Assembly (NCBI RefSeq): GCF_001294205.1
Contig: NZ_LAQT01000001.1
Span: forward strand, 124,001 to 188,000
From: Amantichitinum ursilacus
Lineage (GTDB): Bacteria; Pseudomonadota; Gammaproteobacteria; Burkholderiales; Chitinibacteraceae
DNA: 64,000 nt
Direction of reading: 5' to 3'
Both the position numbers and the translations under genes were made by a program. The notes beneath the pieces are model-generated. The model did no database searches and was not told the DNA's origin. It saw nothing but the letters and a program-made list of their open reading frames with translations. Below, piece by piece: positions 47,307-54,343 of the stretch (position 1 is the stretch's first letter; each line of letters opens with the position of its first letter).

Positions 47307-49070
47307 ATGAAACGCTTTGTGCTGCTTCCGCTGGCACTGCTGGCGGCTGCCTACGCGCACGCCGCCGATACGGTGGTGTTCCAGGATGATTTCGAGAAAG
47401 ACCTGTCGCAATGGGTGGGCCAGAACGGTGATGGCACCACGCCCATCCACGCCACACTCGTCGATGATCCGCTCAAGCCCGGTAATAAAGTGCTGCGCTT
47501 TGATCGCAAAGTGTTCGGCGGCGATGCCTTCAGCAAGCAGGGTTTTCCGGCAGGCGCTTCGTACACGCTAACGTTTGATTACCTCAGCACCTGCGGTTCC
47601 AATTGCGGCGGCGTGATCGGCTATACCGCCGAATTCCCCGGTCGCGATAACTGGCTGGCCGGCACTGCACGCTCCGGCTTTCCCGACCGGCTTAAAGACA
47701 ACGGCAAATGGCAAAGCTATAGCCTCGACTTTAAAGGCAAGTTCGACTTCCACCTGGCGCTGGAACAATGGGTGCAATCGGATGGCGAAGGCAAAGACGT
47801 CTATTTCGACAATATCAAGCTGATCAACCATGACGGTGGCGCCGCCGCCGCGCCCGCGGCCGCCGCTGCGGCACCGGTGGTCATCACGGGCGGGGTGGCC
47901 GCACCCACCTCGCCGCAACTGGTGGGTTATTACGTGGCATGGGCGCCGGGCAAAGGTTATCCGGTGAAAATGCTGGATAGCAGTGGCGCAGCCAGCCGCA
48001 TGACCGTGCTCAACTACGCCTTCGCCAACGTCAGCGCCAACAAATGCGTGATCGGCGATCCGGCGGGCGATTACCTCAATCCGGTGGATGCGGCCACCTC
48101 GCTCAGCGGCAAAGCCGACGAAGCGGGCAAGCTGGCGGGCAACTGGGGCCAGTTGCGCCAGCTCAAGCAAAAACATCCCGATCTGAAGATCGTGATTTCG
48201 CTGGGCGGCTGGACCTGGTCGAAGTACTTCTCTGATGCCGCATTGCCCGCCAATCGCGTTGCATTTGTGAAGTCGTGCGTTGATCAATTCATCAAGGGCG
48301 ATGTGCCTGATGCCAGCGGTAAAGTCGTGGCTGGTTATGCGGCGGGCGTGTTTGACGGCATCGATATCGATTGGGAATATCCGGCCTCCAGCGGCAACGA
48401 AGGCAATGTGGTGCGGCCGGAAGACAAGGAAAACTACGTCGCGCTGCTGAACGAATTCCGCAAGCAACTTGATGCGCAAAAGCCGGGGCTGCTGCTGACC
48501 AGCGCGCTCAGCGCTTCGGCACAGGTTTATAACAATCTGGATCTGGGGCAAGTGCAATTGCCGCTTAACTGGATGAACCTGATGACCTATGACTTTGCGG
48601 GCCCGTGGGACAGCCGCACCGCTCCGATGGCTAACCTGATCGCCGGCAAGCAAGACAAGCTGTCGATTGATATCGCGGTCAATGACTATCTGGAAAAAGG
48701 CGTTGCACCGGCCAAGATCGTGATTGGCGTGCCGTTCTATGGCTATGGCTGGGTGCCGGAAAAGATGGACAACCATGGCCTGTATCAAGCCGTAAAAGCC
48801 AAGGCCGTTGGCAAGCCTGATGCCGGTATCGCCACCTGGCCCGAGATCAAGGCCAAAGCCGGTGAAGTGTTTACCGACAATGTGACCAAATCCATCGTCA
48901 AGGTCAGCAACGGCGAAGTCTGGACCTACGATGATCCCAGCGTGCTGAAAGAGAAAGTCGCCTATATCAAAGCAAAAAAACTGGGCGGTGCGATGGTGTG
49001 GGAATTGTCGCAAGACAGCAAAGACGGCGAATTGTCGAGTGTGCTCTACAACAATTTGTTGAAGAAATAA
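47307..49070 (+). CDS. Secreted GH18 chitinase with N-terminal carbohydrate-binding-like domain
   Basis: A 587-residue exported enzyme that hydrolyses chitin. The signal peptide (1-20) precedes a beta-sandwich domain (about 22-175, VFQDDFEKDLSQWV) of the kind found in CBM4/9/22-like modules. Then come an Ala-rich linker (178-190) and the GH18 barrel (about 204-585). The catalytic motif D350-G-I-D-I-D-W-E357 is intact, with SLGGWTWSKYF and MNLMTYDFAGPWD also present. GAGGATCGAT precedes the ATG. Export through type II secretion is likely. A strong terminator follows. Confidence 0.95.
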   Translation: MKRFVLLPLALLAAAYAHAADTVVFQDDFEKDLSQWVGQNGDGTTPIHATLVDDPLKPGNKVLRFDRKVFGGDAFSKQGFPAGASYTLTFDYLSTCGSNCGGVIGYTAEFPGRDNWLAGTARSGFPDRLKDNGKWQSYSLDFKGKFDFHLALEQWVQSDGEGKDVYFDNIKLINHDGGAAAAPAAAAAAPVVITGGVAAPTSPQLVGYYVAWAPGKGYPVKMLDSSGAASRMTVLNYAFANVSANKCVIGDPAGDYLNPVDAATSLSGKADEAGKLAGNWGQLRQLKQKHPDLKIVISLGGWTWSKYFSDAALPANRVAFVKSCVDQFIKGDVPDASGKVVAGYAAGVFDGIDIDWEYPASSGNEGNVVRPEDKENYVALLNEFRKQLDAQKPGLLLTSALSASAQVYNNLDLGQVQLPLNWMNLMTYDFAGPWDSRTAPMANLIAGKQDKLSIDIAVNDYLEKGVAPAKIVIGVPFYGYGWVPEKMDNHGLYQAVKAKAVGKPDAGIATWPEIKAKAGEVFTDNVTKSIVKVSNGEVWTYDDPSVLKEKVAYIKAKKLGGAMVWELSQDSKDGELSSVLYNNLLKK

Positions 49071-49088
49071 CAAGGCACACGTAAGCTG

Positions 49089-49116
49089 AAAAACGGGGAG
49101 CAATCCCCGTTTTTTT
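49089..49116 (+). terminator. Intrinsic terminator of the chitinase gene
   Basis: AAAACGGGGA pairs with TCCCCGTTTT around the loop GCAA, followed by a run of T. It lies 19 nt after the chitinase stop and 13 nt before the next start. Confidence 0.93.
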
Positions 49117-49129
49117 ATCTGGAGACGCC

Positions 49130-50002
49130 ATGAAACTGCTCGTTGATATCGCGTCGCAGCAACTGCAGTTGCTCGATGACGCCGCAAAAGTGGTGAAGCA
49201 ATGGCCGGTCTCGACCGCCGCCAACGGGCCCGGAGAGCAGGGCGGCAGTATGAAAACCCCGCGCGGCCTGCATGTGATTCGCGCTGTGGTCGGCCGCAAT
49301 CTGCCCAGTCACGCCGTTTTACGCGGCCGCCGTCCCACGGGTGAAATCCATGACGCCGCGCTTAGCGCTGTGCATCCCGAACGCGACTGGATTCTCAGTC
49401 GCGCGTTGTGGCTGTCGGGTTGCCAGCCTGGTTTTAACCGGCTGGGGTCGGTCGACAGCATGCGTCGCTATATCTATATCCACGGCACGCCCGATGATCA
49501 GCCGATGAGCACGCCGGCCTCGCATGGATGCATCCGCATGCGCAATGCCGACTTGCTGGAACTGGAACCGCTGGTGGCGGCGGGTACGCAAGTGGTGATC
49601 CGCGAAAACGCCACAGAACGGCCGCCGATTCATGTCGTGCCATGGCCTGAACATGCATCGCTGGAAAGCTACGATCTGCATCCGATCGGCCCGTCCTTGC
49701 CTGATTCGCCGGTACCTGGTGGGATACCGCTGCGTTGGGCAGCGTGGCGCGAAGACGGCATCCTGCTGGGCGTATTGACGTGGAAAGCCGGCAGCGGCGC
49801 CACGCTGGCGGTGCGTACCGGCGCGCAAGTGGGCGAGGTGTTGCCCTTGCTGTGGCGCGAAGCAGCCCGTGTGGCCAGTGAAACCGGTCAAAAAGAAATG
49901 CGCACCGTGGTCAAAGCCGAATGGCTGCGCGAACTCGACCAGTATGTTGCGCCCATCGCCACCGTAGCCGACAGCGCGGTGTTGGTGCGCGGCTGGATCT
50001 AA
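49130..50002 (+). CDS. L,D-transpeptidase (YkuD) family protein with extra C-terminal region
   Basis: A 290-residue protein. The YkuD domain (1-160) has H118 (YIHGTPDDQPM) and the S131-H-G-C134-I-R136-M catalytic motif, so the fold and active site are complete. Such enzymes make 3-3 crosslinks or attach proteins to peptidoglycan, but this one starts MKLLVDIASQQLQLLD and has no signal peptide or membrane helix. The remaining 125 residues (166-290) form a second region I do not recognise. A bidirectional terminator separates it from the porin gene. Confidence 0.87.
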   Translation: MKLLVDIASQQLQLLDDAAKVVKQWPVSTAANGPGEQGGSMKTPRGLHVIRAVVGRNLPSHAVLRGRRPTGEIHDAALSAVHPERDWILSRALWLSGCQPGFNRLGSVDSMRRYIYIHGTPDDQPMSTPASHGCIRMRNADLLELEPLVAAGTQVVIRENATERPPIHVVPWPEHASLESYDLHPIGPSLPDSPVPGGIPLRWAAWREDGILLGVLTWKAGSGATLAVRTGAQVGEVLPLLWREAARVASETGQKEMRTVVKAEWLRELDQYVAPIATVADSAVLVRGWI

Positions 50003-50027
50003 TCCTTTTTTACGGCAAGCGCCCATG

Positions 50028-50053
50028 AAAAAACCCCGCCGAGGCGGGGTTTT
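50028..50053. terminator. Bidirectional intrinsic terminator, transpeptidase/porin
   Basis: AAAACCCCGCC pairs with GGCGGGGTTTT around a two-base loop, with A run before and T run after, so it can work in both directions between two convergent genes. Confidence 0.92.
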
Positions 50054-50080
50054 GTGCAATCAGCGTTCCGTGAGGAAAGC

Positions 50081-51229
50081 TTAGAAGTCGGTACGAACGC
50101 CCAGCAGACCGGTCTTCAGGTCCTGGCCGTTGGCAGCAACCAGCGAAGCGGAGTTGTTCTGGAACGAGAAGGCGTTGGTGGCGCCGCCGCTGTTCTTCAG
50201 ATCAACGTACGACAGGTACAGGCGGGTTTGCTTGGACATGTAGTACACAGCGCTGAACGAGTACTGTTGGCCATCGGTGTCGCCACCGTTGACGTTGTTG
50301 GACTTGGTGTACAGGCCTTGCAGTTCAAACTTCTGGTTGAACCAGTAGTTAACCGTTGCCATGTAGTTGTTCCAGCTGGTGTCTTGACCGTTAGCACCTT
50401 CGTTCTTGATGTGCTCGATACCAGCGCCCAGGCCCAGGCCGAATGCGAAGTTGTAACCAACCACGGCTTCCAGACCTTGAACATTGGCACCGTTGGTGGT
50501 GTTGTTCGTGGTGGTGGTGCCCGAAGTGGTGGCAACGTTGCTGGCGTTGGAGATACCGGTCACCTGGTTGAAGGTGCGGTTCTTGGCGTATTGGTAAGAC
50601 ACGCCAGCGTTGAAGCCTTGCAGGTTGTACAGGGCGGTCACGTCATAGATCGGCGCCTTGCCAGCCGGCGTCGGCGAGGAATCCAGGCCTACGTTGGCGC
50701 GAACCTGGAAGCCGGCCCATACCGGGGAATCCCACGACAGGCTGTCGTTCAGACGGGTAGCCAGTTGCGCGAAAGTGCCTTTGCCGCCTTTCGGGTCAAC
50801 GGTATCCAGGAAATCGTCGAACAGCGGCGACAGTTTGCTGGAGGTCAGCATGGTCTTGTACGAGTTGTCGTAGTTACCAGCGCGGAACGTACCGAAGTCA
50901 TCGCTCTTGAAGCCGATGAAGCTGTTACGACCACCCCATGCACCGCCGCCAACGCTCTTGTAGCTGTTGGTGCCGGACTTGGCGCCCAGACCGGTTTCGA
51001 GTTGCCACAGGCCGGTCCAGCCGTTGTCCCACTTGTCGGTGCCACGGAAACCAATACGCGAAGAAGAATCAACCAGGCGCACTGCATTAGGCAGCGCAGC
51101 AGCGGTCACGCCGGCGTCGCCTTTGTAGTATTCGACAGATTCACGGATAGAACCGTAGATGGTCACATCGGCCATTGCGAAGGGAGCGGCGAAAGCCAGA
51201 CCCAGTGCGGCAGCGATAATTTTTTTCAT
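50081..51229 (-). CDS. Outer-membrane porin, Neisseria/Burkholderia type
   Basis: A 382-residue precursor of a 16-stranded general porin (Porin_4 family). Signal peptide 1-20 (MKKIIAAALGLAFAAPFAMA), then DVTIYGSIRESVEYYK, the SRIGFRGTDKWDNGWTGLWQLE strand pair, and the loop-3-type NSFIGFKSDDFGTFRAG. The last residue is Phe, needed for outer-membrane assembly. AGGAG precedes the ATG at 51229. Codon choice is more restricted than in neighbours, as expected for an abundant protein. A long untranslated gap lies upstream. Confidence 0.95.
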   Translation of the reverse strand: MKKIIAAALGLAFAAPFAMADVTIYGSIRESVEYYKGDAGVTAAALPNAVRLVDSSSRIGFRGTDKWDNGWTGLWQLETGLGAKSGTNSYKSVGGGAWGGRNSFIGFKSDDFGTFRAGNYDNSYKTMLTSSKLSPLFDDFLDTVDPKGGKGTFAQLATRLNDSLSWDSPVWAGFQVRANVGLDSSPTPAGKAPIYDVTALYNLQGFNAGVSYQYAKNRTFNQVTGISNASNVATTSGTTTTNNTTNGANVQGLEAVVGYNFAFGLGLGAGIEHIKNEGANGQDTSWNNYMATVNYWFNQKFELQGLYTKSNNVNGGDTDGQQYSFSAVYYMSKQTRLYLSYVDLKNSGGATNAFSFQNNSASLVAANGQDLKTGLLGVRTDF

Positions 51230-52160
51230 TTTGAAATTTCTCCTGTTGCAATAACAAGGCAGCACGAATGCACTGCAGCTCTGAAACCGTCACGGCATCA
51301 AGTAACGTGCCGGTGTAATTGCCGGCGCTCTGTAACTTCGAAAAAATCCGAAATTGCACAACGTCGGCTGGATCGGGTTTTCTTTTAATCGGGAACCCGC
51401 TGAGTCGCCGCGGTTTCTTCTGAAAACGGCGTCAGTCTAGGCGGCGATGATGACACAAATGTGACATCTATAGAATTGGAAGCGATGAGGTTTTGTATAT
51501 TTGCAACAGAAATGAATATGCAATCAGGGTAATCAGCAATAATTGGGGCTTTAACGGTCAAAAATACCCCTTAAACGGCGAACTTTTACTTTTCTGTGAC
51601 ATTGCACTTGTTGCAAAAATACAACTGCAATTGCAAAAATGCGGTGGCCAGCTGTTGCGTTTTAGCACATCGACTGATGCAGTCTGGCGCATCTTTTCCG
51701 ACACGTTGTGCAAAAAACCGGGCCATTTGCACCGTTCTGGCGCCGACGTAGATGCTGGCTCGCATATTTCGCTTGCGGATAAACAGCATAACCAGATGCT
51801 GATGTAGCTGCGAGACGCGTCCGGCGCGGATGATCGGCGGGCACAGCGTGGCGCGGCGCCGTTAAATGCGCCCAATACTGACTACGCATAACGACCCTGG
51901 TAAAGCGCTAGTCCGGAAAGCCGGCTTGATGGCGCAAGCGAGCAGGGTTTTTCCGGCAACGCCGGATAAAGCGCTGCAATGGTTTTTGATGAGCGTATTA
52001 GCGACGATCGGTTAATTGAATTACATAAAACGACGCGCCGAATATAAAACGGTCGCGATCCTGGCTGTGATCGCAGCCGACGTCATCCCTGATAGCAACG
52101 TTTTAGCCGCGCATTGCCGCGCACTTTAAGAACGTTGCGCAATGCGCAACGCGCCTGCCA
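51230..52160. other. Long non-coding gap upstream of porin
   Basis: A 931-base region with no supported gene. It should hold the porin promoter. The part 51430-51620 is clearly richer in A and T than the surroundings and has repeated TTGCAAAAAT tracts. Near 51911-51970 there are short dyads (CCGGAAAGCCGG and TCCGGCAACGCCGGA) resembling REP hairpins. Short frames exist on both strands (for example 51493-51807 plus) but lack ribosome-binding sites. A small RNA is possible but not shown. Confidence 0.5.
52134..52150. terminator. Palindrome downstream of the outer-membrane barrel gene
   Basis: GTTGCGCAATGCGCAAC is a perfect 8-bp inverted repeat around one base, 11 nt after the stop of the minus-strand gene. 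Without a strong T run it is only a possible terminator. Confidence 0.35.
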
Positions 52161-53303
52161 TTAACGCCACGCGCTGCCCACTTCGATATACCAGGCGTTT
52201 TGCTCTTTGCTATGCGCGGCATCGATCCCGACCGCCAGGCCCAGCTTGCGCGCAATCAGATATCTAAAACCTGCGCCATACGCGACCGGTGTTTCGGCAT
52301 CACTAAACGAATGCCATTTGCCATAGGCGCGGCCCGCGCCGCTAAAGCCCAGCACCGACCAGCGTGGGTCGACATTCCAGCGCAATTCAGCCTCGGCCAT
52401 GATGGCGTTCTTGTCCTGATAGCGCCCGCGCTGTATGCCGCGCTGGTCGATATAGGGCTGCGCATAAAACGGCACATCGCCGCTGGTAAATTTGGTCGCG
52501 CCGCGCAGGCCCAGCACAAAGTCTTTGCTCAGGGGCAGCCAGGTAAACGCGCGCAGATTGTAGCTGTCGTAATCGCGATCGCTGCCAAATCCGCCGCGCG
52601 CATATTGCGCTTCCAGCTCGCCGTAAGTGCCTTTATTGGGGAAGAACATATTGTCGCGCGTGTCGTAATCGACCACGATGCCGCCTTTGCCCACGGTCAT
52701 ATCGCGTTCGGGGTTGGGCAGCTCGGAGGCAATCGCGCCGGTAAAGCGCGCCTCGGCGGAAAAGTAGGTGTAACGCGGCCCGATAAACCAGGGCGAGCTA
52801 CCCAGGCGGAACAACACCTGCTGCATTAAAAACGTGCCATTCAGTTGATAAGAGCGCGCGTTATTCAACAAGCCGTAGTACTCGGTATTGAGGTTGGTTT
52901 TGCCCAACGCGCCCAGGTAGCGAATGCGGTCGCCATCCCAGGTATGAAAATGCATCAGCCCCGCGCCCCACGTGCCGTTCTCGGTACCGGCCGCGCCGAT
53001 GCCGGTGATATTGGGCGGCTCCAGCACACCGGTCTGTTTGGCTTTGGCGCCCGCTTCGGCCATCGATTCATCAAAAAACAGCAAACCGAGGCCACCCCCA
53101 TAACCAATGGCTGGCTCAGTAATCACGGTGGGAACGGGCAGAAAGCCCTTGTGGTTGAGCAGATAGTCGCTGACGTCAAATGCGCCATCTTGCGGATCAT
53201 GAAAACTGATGCCGTCGGCCCGCGCGGCCAGACTGCCTAGCAACAATGCGGCGGCGAGGGCCGCTTGAGCGCCATGGCGAAAAGGGTTTGCACAGTAGGT
53301 CAC
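52161..53303 (-). CDS. Outer-membrane beta-barrel protein of the BamA/surface-antigen type
   Basis: A 380-residue exported protein. Signal peptide 1-29 (ends AARA), then a segment PVPTVITEPAIGYGGGLGLLFF and a barrel with the VVDYDTRDNMFFPNKGTYGELEAQYA signature of Omp85/bacterial surface antigen barrels. There are no POTRA repeats, so it is not a full assembly factor. The C-terminal residue is Arg after Trp. A related group is annotated as surface-antigen or outer-membrane proteins without defined function. It lies downstream of the PadR gene on the same strand, 126 nt apart. Confidence 0.85.
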   Translation of the reverse strand: MTYCANPFRHGAQAALAAALLLGSLAARADGISFHDPQDGAFDVSDYLLNHKGFLPVPTVITEPAIGYGGGLGLLFFDESMAEAGAKAKQTGVLEPPNITGIGAAGTENGTWGAGLMHFHTWDGDRIRYLGALGKTNLNTEYYGLLNNARSYQLNGTFLMQQVLFRLGSSPWFIGPRYTYFSAEARFTGAIASELPNPERDMTVGKGGIVVDYDTRDNMFFPNKGTYGELEAQYARGGFGSDRDYDSYNLRAFTWLPLSKDFVLGLRGATKFTSGDVPFYAQPYIDQRGIQRGRYQDKNAIMAEAELRWNVDPRWSVLGFSGAGRAYGKWHSFSDAETPVAYGAGFRYLIARKLGLAVGIDAAHSKEQNAWYIEVGSAWR

Positions 53304-53429
53304 GGCGGGGCCTTGTGAACAAAAAGGGGTTCACTCAGCTTAGGCGACGTTTTTACAAAGTCTTGCGCTTTTATGTAATCGCGCAGCGTGCCCTCGCCAC
53401 CGCCTGCCCGCCGCGCCGATTACGCTTGA

Positions 53430-54101
53430 TTAGCCTTCGCCGCGTTCGATTTTGCCAAGTGCTTCTTCCAGAATGCGGGCGACGCGGGCTTGTTCGGCTT
53501 CCGGCGCGCCAATCTTGGTCAGCATCAAATGCTTGAACTTGATCCGCACCGCCTCCAGCACCGGCAAGAACGGGCCTTCCGCGTGATGCCGGCCGCGATC
53601 ACCGAATACTTCGCGGATGCGGTCCATTTTTTCGCCCAGCCAGGTCAGCTTGCCCATGATGGCTTCGACCACGGCGCGGTTGGCGGTCAGATGTGCGCGG
53701 CCTTCGTCGGTAATGCTGTAACGCTTTTTGCTGCCGTCTTGTTCGACGGTGGCGTGGCCGATTTCTTCCAGATAAGTCAGCGCCGGATACACCATGCCGG
53801 GGCTCGGCGCATAAAACCCGTTGGTACGCTCATCCAGCGCCTTGATGACTTCGTAACCGTGACGCGGGCTTTCTTCCAACAGCGCCAGGATAATCAGTTG
53901 CAGATCGGAAGACGACAATTTGCGGCCACCGCGAAAATCCCGGCCGCCCAGTTCGCCCTCATCATCGCCGCCCATGCCGCGCCCGCGATGCCCACCAAAC
54001 GGGCCGCCGCGATGGCCGCCACGGCCTATGGCATGACAGCCCTCATGACGTTGATGGAATTCGTAATGACGACGGCGCATTTCTTCAAAGAAGTGACGCA
54101 T
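53430..54101 (-). CDS. PadR-family regulator with a His/Gly/Arg-rich N-terminus (YqjI-like)
   Basis: A 223-residue transcription regulator. Residues 1-60 are rich in His, Arg and Gly (H3, H12, H16, H19, C22, H23 near the start), then comes a PadR winged helix (about 62-145: LQLIILALLEESPRHGYEVIKAL, YAPSPGMVYPALTYLEEIG, SKKRYSITDEGRAHL) and a C-terminal dimer helix. The layout resembles YqjI, an iron/nickel-responsive PadR repressor with a metal-binding N-terminal extension; that parallel is inference. AAGGAG is 7 nt before the ATG. Two palindromes directly upstream suggest autoregulation. Confidence 0.88.
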   Translation of the reverse strand: MRHFFEEMRRRHYEFHQRHEGCHAIGRGGHRGGPFGGHRGRGMGGDDEGELGGRDFRGGRKLSSSDLQLIILALLEESPRHGYEVIKALDERTNGFYAPSPGMVYPALTYLEEIGHATVEQDGSKKRYSITDEGRAHLTANRAVVEAIMGKLTWLGEKMDRIREVFGDRGRHHAEGPFLPVLEAVRIKFKHLMLTKIGAPEAEQARVARILEEALGKIERGEG

Positions 54102-54128
54102 GACAGTGCTCCTTGTGTATTTCGTAAA

Positions 54129-54159
54129 ATATATCGTACGACATATATCGCAAGATATA
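54129..54159. promoter_or_regulatory. Double palindromic operator upstream of the PadR gene
   Basis: An 18-bp palindrome with one mismatched pair (54129-54146, centred on CGTACG) overlaps a second perfect one, TATATC-GCAA-GATATA (54144-54159). The hexamer TATATC occurs at 54130 and 54144 and inverted at 54154. The AT-rich block stands out in this GC-rich DNA, 28-58 nt before the regulator start and about 185 nt before the divergent gene. Confidence 0.65.
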
Positions 54160-54343
54160 GATGGAGCCGTCGCTGGTCAAGCCACGCGCCCTGCGCAAAC
54201 CGACGAACGTCATTGGCTGGATGCGGGCACTTGTCACTTTTACATATCCAACCTGGAGAAGCGCCAAGCGCTGCATTACAACTAAGGCACACGTTCAAGC
54301 CGCGCATTCGTGCGTTTAACTGACCTTGTTGCAAGGGATCACC

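Noticed and set aside
47568-49187. A 539-residue open frame antisense to the chitinase gene
   Set aside because: Same reason as above; the sense strand is an intact GH18 enzyme with signal peptide and terminator.
51493-51875. Short frames on both strands in the porin upstream gap
   Set aside because: No ribosome-binding sites, no signal peptide or domain, and the two strands overlap; more likely non-coding.
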